NCBI GenBank assembly: GCA_030247885.1
Contig: JAPDRO010000016.1
Location: 620,001 to 684,000, forward strand
Direction of reading: 5' to 3'
Source of the DNA: Taxawa tesnikishii (nom. ined.)
Lineage: Eukaryota > Ascomycota > Dothideomycetes > Dothideales
Length of the DNA: 64,000 nucleotides
This document shows positions 58,205 to 64,000 of this stretch, in pieces. The notes below the pieces were generated by a model. It saw only the letters and a list, made by a program, of their open reading frames with translations, made no database searches and was not told the origin of the DNA. The translations under genes were made by a program, and so were the position numbers. Position 1 is the first letter of the stretch. The number at the start of each line of letters is the position of its first letter.

Positions 58205-60216
58205 TCACGCCGTCTCCCTTCCCAAACCCTCTTTGTACCTCTTCAAGGCCCTTTCCTTGCAAGCCTTGTGATCCACAATTGGCTTCGGGTATCCCGTCTT
58301 CTCCGCTAACTTGCCCTCTCCCCTTCCGTACGGATCGTGTATGGCCTTGCCTTTCACGTCTCTCAACTCCGGAATCCACTTCCTGATATATTCACCCTGC
58401 TCATCAAACTTCTCGCTCTGCAACAACGGGTTGAAAATCCTGAAGTACGGCTGCGGGTCCACTCCCGTCGAGGCGCTGAAACCCCAGCCGCCATTGTTGG
58501 ACGCAAAATCGCCGTCGATGAGGTGCTCCATGAAGTAGCGTTCACCCATGCGCCAGTCGAGGAGTAGGTCTTTGGCCAGGAAGGAGGCGACGATCATGCG
58601 GCATCTGTTGTGCATATATCCCATATGATTGAGCTGGCGCATAGCAGCGTCCACGATGGGAAAGCCGGTTTGGCCCTTGCACCAGGCCTCGAAATGCTCT
58701 TGGTTGTATTCCCACTCGATATTCGTGTACTCATATTTCCAGGGCTTGTGCATGCTTGCGAGCGGGTCAGCTAATCTTCCGGGAGCCACGACAGACGTGA
58801 GTGGCCACTAAACACTCACCAGATGTAGGGCCAATGCGCCAGCACATGCTTGTAAAAGTCCCGCCATGCGACCTCGCTGATCCAGCCTTTGATTCCATCG
58901 TTCCCCCATCGAGTTTCTTGGTGCTGTTGACGTCTCTCGCACTCCGCACAGCCGTCCTCGCGGCCAGCGTGCCGGAAGAGAGATGCACACTCAGCACCGC
59001 CGTACTGTTCGCCGCCGGGAAGTTTCTCGTGTCTTTGTACGCGCCAATTCTCTGGTTCAAGAATTTGCTTAGCCGTTCCACGGCCTCGTGCTCTCCTGCA
59101 GGCCATAGGTGAGCGAAACGGTTGCGCTCTTCTTCTGTCAAGGCCTTATTCTCTGGCGCACTGGGAATGTCGCGCCCGAAGATATCCCTGAATTTTTCTC
59201 GCCGATGGCGGATTTCGGCCTGGTGCTGGGTACTCATTCAGCATGTCCGGATTTGCGTGCAGATGCGCCAACCACGCTCTGAACCATGGCGAGTATACCG
59301 CGAACTGCTTGCCGGCCTGCGTATGCAGCGCTCCAGGTGGCACGATAACATCATCGTGAACAGCGGTGAAGTTAATCCCCTTACCCAAACACATCTCCGT
59401 TAGCTTGGCCTCCCGTCTCAGCTCGTCGACCTCGTACTCGATGTTACAAAACACGTGTTTCGCGCCCCACTGCTCGCACAGCTCGACGATCCTGCCGGGA
59501 ATCTTCTTTCGGATGTCCACCCGCTCGACATGAAGCGGAATATCCTTCTCGCCCAGGTCTTGCTTCAGCACCTCCAGCGTCCTCAGCTCGAAATCCACGC
59601 GCGGTGGACTCGTCATGTGCGCCTGGTAATCCTGTGGGCTGACGACGAACAGCGCGACTAGGGGGATTCCATGTTTCTTCGCCATCTCACCAGCAAGGTG
59701 CAGCGCCCTGTTATCATGGGTACGGAGATCGCGTTTGAAGTAGTGCACCACCGCGTCTCCCGGCCCGATTTTGTTCCTCGCCGCCGCCGTGTCGTCTATT
59801 GTCTTGGACAGAACTTCGATTGGCCGTGGTATCTCGTTGTTGTTGTACATCGCGCACCGCTCGGTGGACATTTCGTGGCCGTAGAACTTGGTTTGGACTA
59901 TTCCCAGCTCTTCCTCGATGCGCGAATGGCTGAAGGAGGGTGATGAGGGATCCTTGATTCCGTTGGCAAACTGCTCATTTGCACTTTGCCCGCCGTTCTG
60001 GTTGCGGGAGGGTGGAGAGCTGGGCGAGGAGCGGGCGGCTTTCTTTGCTGGAGGCTCTGCCTTGGGCTGCGAGGTGCTCTTGCGTTTGGGTGCCATTGAT
60101 CGGGTGGTGGTAACGAAAGATCTTGCAAGACGGATGTCGTATGTACAGATGTTGAGCCGCACTACCTTTGGTGATCGTCTGGCGTGCGGTACTAGAACAA
60201 GGCTCGCGAGGCGCAT
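58205..60216 (-). CDS. PHR1: Class I CPD photolyase, with possible dual-targeting start
   Basis: Exons about complement(58820..60216, 58205..58754), 65 nt intron joining HWPYI to CMHKPWKYEY. Light-dependent repair of UV cyclobutane dimers using FADH- and an antenna. Antenna domain: VVHYFKRDLRTHDNRAL, GIPLVALFVVSPQDY. FAD domain: LSSGTLAART, EVAWRDFYKHVL, WCKGQTGFPIVDAAMRQL, MHNRCRMIVASFLAKDLLLD, DGDFASNNGGWGFSASTGVD (the conserved His-free Asn/Trp core). Two in-frame ATGs: 60096 starts MAPKRKSTSQPK, a nuclear-signal-like basic stretch; 60216 adds 40 residues (MRLASLVLVPHARRSPKVVR...) that look like a mitochondrial presequence. A lost G in GGGGG at 58903-58907 (after KKLDGG) and a net +1 shift near 59195-59210 (NPPSA/REKF) interrupt the frame. 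Confidence 0.97.
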
Positions 60217-61637
60217 ATACTGTCAATGTGCATATACTGTTAATGTGCTCGCATAAGACAAGAATGGAGTCGATAGAGGGAGAAAAGTCCAGATAAAGCA
60301 CAAATCCACACCAATGGTCTAACAAAATATGCGAAAAGCAGAGATAATCAAGGAACAGGCGTAGGGAGACTGTCGCGGCCATCGTTGCGATGCGACAGGA
60401 GGCGCTAATGATGTCAACATCCAGGTTCTCCACGATCGGGGGCCATCGGCCTGCAGGAACACGGAGATCTCCGAGGGGTGAATCGCATTTTCACGTGCAA
60501 CGATATGTTTTTGCGAACTGAAAAGGAACACGGTATGAAGATAATGGCCAACAAAATGGGAAAGTGCGATATGAGGTAAATGGAACCGTAGACCAGAACG
60601 AGATATGTAGCATACTGCTAGAATCGTGTTACTTGTAGTCGCACTTCTGAAGACTGGCTTCTGCTCGAGCGAGTACTGTTCGTGGGGACGGCGCTGCTGG
60701 TTGCCAAGTGTTCTGCACGACCTGCAACGCCTGCAACGATGCCGACGCCCCACACCATCGCCTTTCCTGCCGCTGGAACGTCCATGGGAGGATGAAGTAG
60801 GGTAAGAGCCGACGGCGTTTACATGCGATAGCCGCGCTACCGAGAGCGGTGACGAGGCATCGCGACCGGGGGTTTCTGCTGTGATAGCAACAACGCAGGA
60901 GACAGATGAGAGCTGAGCCTACAATACATATCTGCCATGCGAGGCATCTTGATCAGGTCGTCCTTGTCTCGTGTCCTGGGTTCGTACAAACTCCCGATCA
61001 ACCTCAACGGGAGACGGCTAGGCAGTGATGCTACCTCATGGAATGGATCTGATCTAGCGACAGAAAACACCTCCATGATGGGAAAAGGGTTCGTACAGCG
61101 TCGGTGGTGTACAGGCTCACGGCTCGCAGATCAGTTCGGGGTCCATGGGGGTGCAGGGGACGATTGCGGAGCGTTGCCGGCTTCCGAGTCCAAATTTAGA
61201 AACAACTCCTTCTTCGCGCAATCCGTCGCAATTGCTCAGGAGTGCAAACGAGCGCACTGGTCTTGTTGTACTTCGAGAACGGTTCGAGTCACCATGTTCT
61301 CTTCAGCGACACACTCTAGCACGAAGACAGTGCGCACCGCTTGCTGTGATTGCGACCAGTAGAATGCTGACGGCCATGTCCTGCATCGCATCCTTGCCAT
61401 TAATTCCCGTCTCAGCTTCGCCGAGAGCGCCTCAATCTGGCGATTCTGCGGTTGTTACCTCAGGCCATTCCCTCAACACTATCCGACCGTGTAGCTTCTA
61501 CAGAAACAGACGCAAGAGGCCATAATATCAGGCTGGTCAGAAGACAAGCAAAGGGACAATCTCCACGCGGAGATTGCTCCCCTTAAATCGAAGATCAGCC
61601 GCTTCGTCAAACCAAAACACTCGGCTTACCGGAAGAG
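60217..61637. other. Divergent promoter region, photolyase / beta-propeller-like gene
   Basis: 1.4 kb. Two perfect-like copies of a CATATACTGT...AATGTG unit lie at about 60216-60250. A GGTTCGAGTCA sequence at about 61274 resembles a tRNA B-box but no cloverleaf could be drawn. No gene supported. Confidence 0.45.
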
Positions 61638-64000
61638 ATGGCGCAAGATTCTGGGCAAACGAACGGGCTGGACAAGCATGACGGCGACATAGAGTCTGGA
61701 AGCGTCACGCCAGTTCGCGACGATGTCTCCGAGTTTGATCCCAACGACAGCACCAGTCAAATAGGATATGCACCCGCTACGAACGAGGATGTGGAACAGC
61801 AGAGAAACTACAGCAGACCCTTCTCGCCCACCAACAGGCCACCTGCTGTGAGCAAACAAGCCAACGGGACGCATGGCCGGTCGATGTCGACAATGAAGAA
61901 CGGAGTCCCTTCTACGCCGCCCTCCTCAAGTCGAGCTTCCATCCGATCCTCTCGTATCCCCACACCGACTACGTTCGTCCCGAGCAGAAAGGACAGGGTG
62001 CGGTATAGCTGGCAGTCGATACGCGATGACGAACCCAACCGGCCCAGGATACATATCATCAAGATTGTCTCGAACACAGCAACGGCGTCGGCTGGCTTCC
62101 CTCAAGGCGAAGCCTTCGGGTTCTCGATATCACATGGGGGCAGGAGGATAGCAGCATACAACTCTGCGAGACTGTTCATCCTGCAAACAGCCGCGCTGCC
62201 AGTCAACGTTTCACAAGAGTATGCCCTGAGACGAAGACCGCTGGCAGTGGAGATGGTGGATGACGGTAACATACTAGCCGTGCTGGCGGATCAACATACT
62301 GTGAATATCTACGATTTGTCGCATCATAGCGTACCAAGGATCAAGACGATCAAGCCAGACTTCCCCACCAGCACGATAGCACTTGCGCCGACCGGCGGCC
62401 TTTTGGCCGCTGCGTACGAGGGCGGCGTGGAGATCTTCTCTCTTGCTCCTGACGCACTCAGTACCGATAGACGAGCCATCAGATGTCCGCGCATGGATAA
62501 GCTTGTATTCTCAGATGACGGCTCAACTCTGCTCGGGACCACAACGCGCATCAACGCTTCGTCCACAGTGGTAGTGTCTGTACCTGTCTTTCCTGCAGCG
62601 CCAAACGGTGTACCTACCCACGAAGAACTGAAGGAGGCTTGGTGCACCGGACTTTGAACCCGGAGAACATTCGCAACAGCAGCCATGCTACCTTCATGCG
62701 TGAATCGGGGGCCACATGCAACGAGAAGCTGTTCGCCTGGAATGGCCTCGAGGATACCTTCGGCATTCTGAACACTGCAGACATGGAATACAGTAGTGTC
62801 GACTTTCCCGTGACGATCTCCCCGCCCTTGTCGACTGTTGGCGGGCTTGGTGCAGCCATTCATTCGTGTCCCTCATTGGACGAACAAGGCGATACCGTGG
62901 CAATGATTGTCAACGATCGTACGATCCGGTTGTACATTGTACCTCATAAAGCCGAAGAAGATCAGACCAAAGTTGAGGCTCACAGCATTGACCATGAGCT
63001 GGATGATGAGTATGGGTGCCCGTTCACGGAGGTTCGGTGGGTACGTTCTGCGGCGAACCTTCCTGCGCCTACTGGCATACAGAGTCAGATCAGGGGTCGG
63101 CTCGTTGCAGCCAGCCCAGGAGGGCTGGTCGATTCGGCAATGGCAGAAGACTCGGTAGAGGATATCGAAGGCGGACGTATCATTCTATTTGACTTCGACC
63201 CTCAGTTTGCAGGACAACCTGGCCAGACATTCACGCTGAACTTGGGCAAGGCTCCTCCACAGATGCTCAAGGAGGAGGAGCTGGATGTTACTCAGGAAGT
63301 AGCACTTATCCGTCGGCGGACTGTGAATCAAAGCAAGAGTGGCACACTCAACCAGAAGACGCCGACCCTTGGCAGGGCAGCAACTACTGTGACTTCGTCG
63401 CGGAACTTGCAACCTCTGCCGAGAAGTATCAGCCCAACCAACTCAATACAACAAAGCCCGATCAATGTTCATCCGCCGGTAGCTTTGAACAACCGCAGGT
63501 CTCACATGTCGATGCTGTCAATGTCTTCAGAAGGCGGTACTCGATCACTGCCTGACCTCCTCGAGACGTCTGAGGCGGTAGAAGAACCTTATGTGATAGG
63601 CGCACCTCGATCGGCAGCAACCCTTCAGCGTGCGGCGACTGCAGCAAACAGACATCGTTACCAAGCCTTGGAGGAACGAGCGGCAGAACGAAACAGCACC
63701 GACAGCGTCTTGCCTCTTCCTGAGTATACAGAAGAACCGAACGCGCCGCTACCGAGCCGTTTCCGTGCGTTGGCTGGGCTGGACATACCACAATACCCCG
63801 GACATGCAAGCATTACAAACGGAGCCAACGCCAGTCCTATCTCCGCTATCGCAACCGCGCCTCCTACTTTCCCAGGCGCCGATCGAGCCTTCGCCGCCGC
63901 CCTGGCGTCGCAAGGACTCGGAGTCTCACCCTCAACTGGGACACTGAACTCAGCCGTGTCGCCAGGCAGTTCCTCGTCGACACCCTCGTCCACTCCTGCT
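61638..64000 (+). CDS. Large beta-propeller-like fungal protein, 3' end outside window
   Basis: Starts at ATG 61638 (MAQDSGQTNGLDKHDGDIES) and is still open at the window edge; at least 787 residues. The first ~130 residues are disordered; then HIIKIVSNTATASAGFPQGE, ISHGGRRIAAYNSARLFILQ, DDGNILAVLADQHTVNIYDL, APTGGLLAAAYEGGVEIFSL, FSDDGSTLLGTTTRINASST, each of which resembles one WD40-like blade with a terminal strand pair. The later half (AAIHSCPSLDEQGDTVAMIV, RTIRLYIVPHK, GCPFTEVRWV, GRIILFDFDP) continues the propeller before a Ser/Pro/Thr-rich tail. I recall similar uncharacterised proteins in many moulds, but no function. At 62653-62655 one T is missing between EELKEAWCTGL and NPENIRNSSHATFM; adding it makes one frame. 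Truncation is by the window, not biology. Confidence 0.78.

Noticed and set aside
61255-61300. tRNA B-box-like GGTTCGAGTCA
   Set aside because: No matching A-box or acceptor stem could be drawn around it.
1-64000. Transposons, LTR or other virus-like elements, secondary-metabolite or resistance clusters
   Set aside because: No reverse transcriptase, integrase, transposase, capsid, terminal repeat, PKS/NRPS or CRISPR-like array was seen on either strand.

Overview
The window is nuclear DNA of a filamentous ascomycete, most likely a dothideomycete (Capnodiales/Mycosphaerellales type). This rests on gene density of roughly one gene per 2.3 kb, mostly one to seven spliceosomal introns of 41-80 nt with CTRAY-like branch sites, and families that occur only or mainly in moulds (an Stc1-domain protein, a Crh chitin transglycosylase with a CBM18, Spa2 with paired SHD repeats, a GlcNAc-induced DUF3605 protein). 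No rRNA, tRNA, CRISPR array, transposon or viral relic could be supported.

Layout. 0-10.4 kb: NFU1 (-), an Stc1-domain protein (-), a lineage-type protein built from a duplicated intron-bearing module (+), cytochrome c (-), a short-chain dehydrogenase with micro-exons (+), a doubtful small gene (+) and COX4 (+). 10.7-17.7 kb: a Zn2Cys6 regulator (-) divergent from the KEOPS subunit CGI121 (+), then a gene-poor stretch and a secreted LicD-family protein (+). 20-28.6 kb: a secreted protein with a possible copper histidine brace (+), the proteasome deubiquitinase RPN11 (-) divergent from the class I histone deacetylase RPD3 (+), and a Crh-type cell-wall enzyme (-). 29.5-37.7 kb: a large unnamed fungal protein (-), an XLF/Nej1 end-joining factor (-) and cactin (+), the last two sharing a 315 bp divergent promoter. 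38.8-50.6 kb: a forkhead regulator (+), a quinone oxidoreductase-like MDR protein (+), kinesin-8 (-), a DUF3605 protein (-) and the polarisome scaffold Spa2 (+). 51.8-64 kb: HMG-CoA reductase (+), peptide methionine sulfoxide reductase A (-), a class I photolyase (-) and a large beta-propeller-like protein that runs off the end (+).

Functional themes are ordinary housekeeping: mitochondrial Fe-S and respiratory assembly (NFU1, CYC1, COX4), chromatin and gene control (Stc1, RPD3, forkhead, Zn2Cys6), RNA processing (cactin, CGI121), genome repair (XLF, photolyase), polarity and cytoskeleton (Spa2, kinesin-8), wall and sterol synthesis (Crh, HMGR). These genes are not arranged as a pathway cluster.

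The strongest unexpected signal is technical or evolutionary: at least fifteen apparent single-base losses break otherwise well-conserved reading frames, several inside homopolymer runs, including genes that should be indispensable (RPD3, HMGR, Spa2). I read this as residual indel error in a draft assembly rather than decay. Biologically the most interesting items are the duplicated module gene, the histidine-brace candidate, the dual-start photolyase and the very short exons. I did not find a convincing new multi-gene system.
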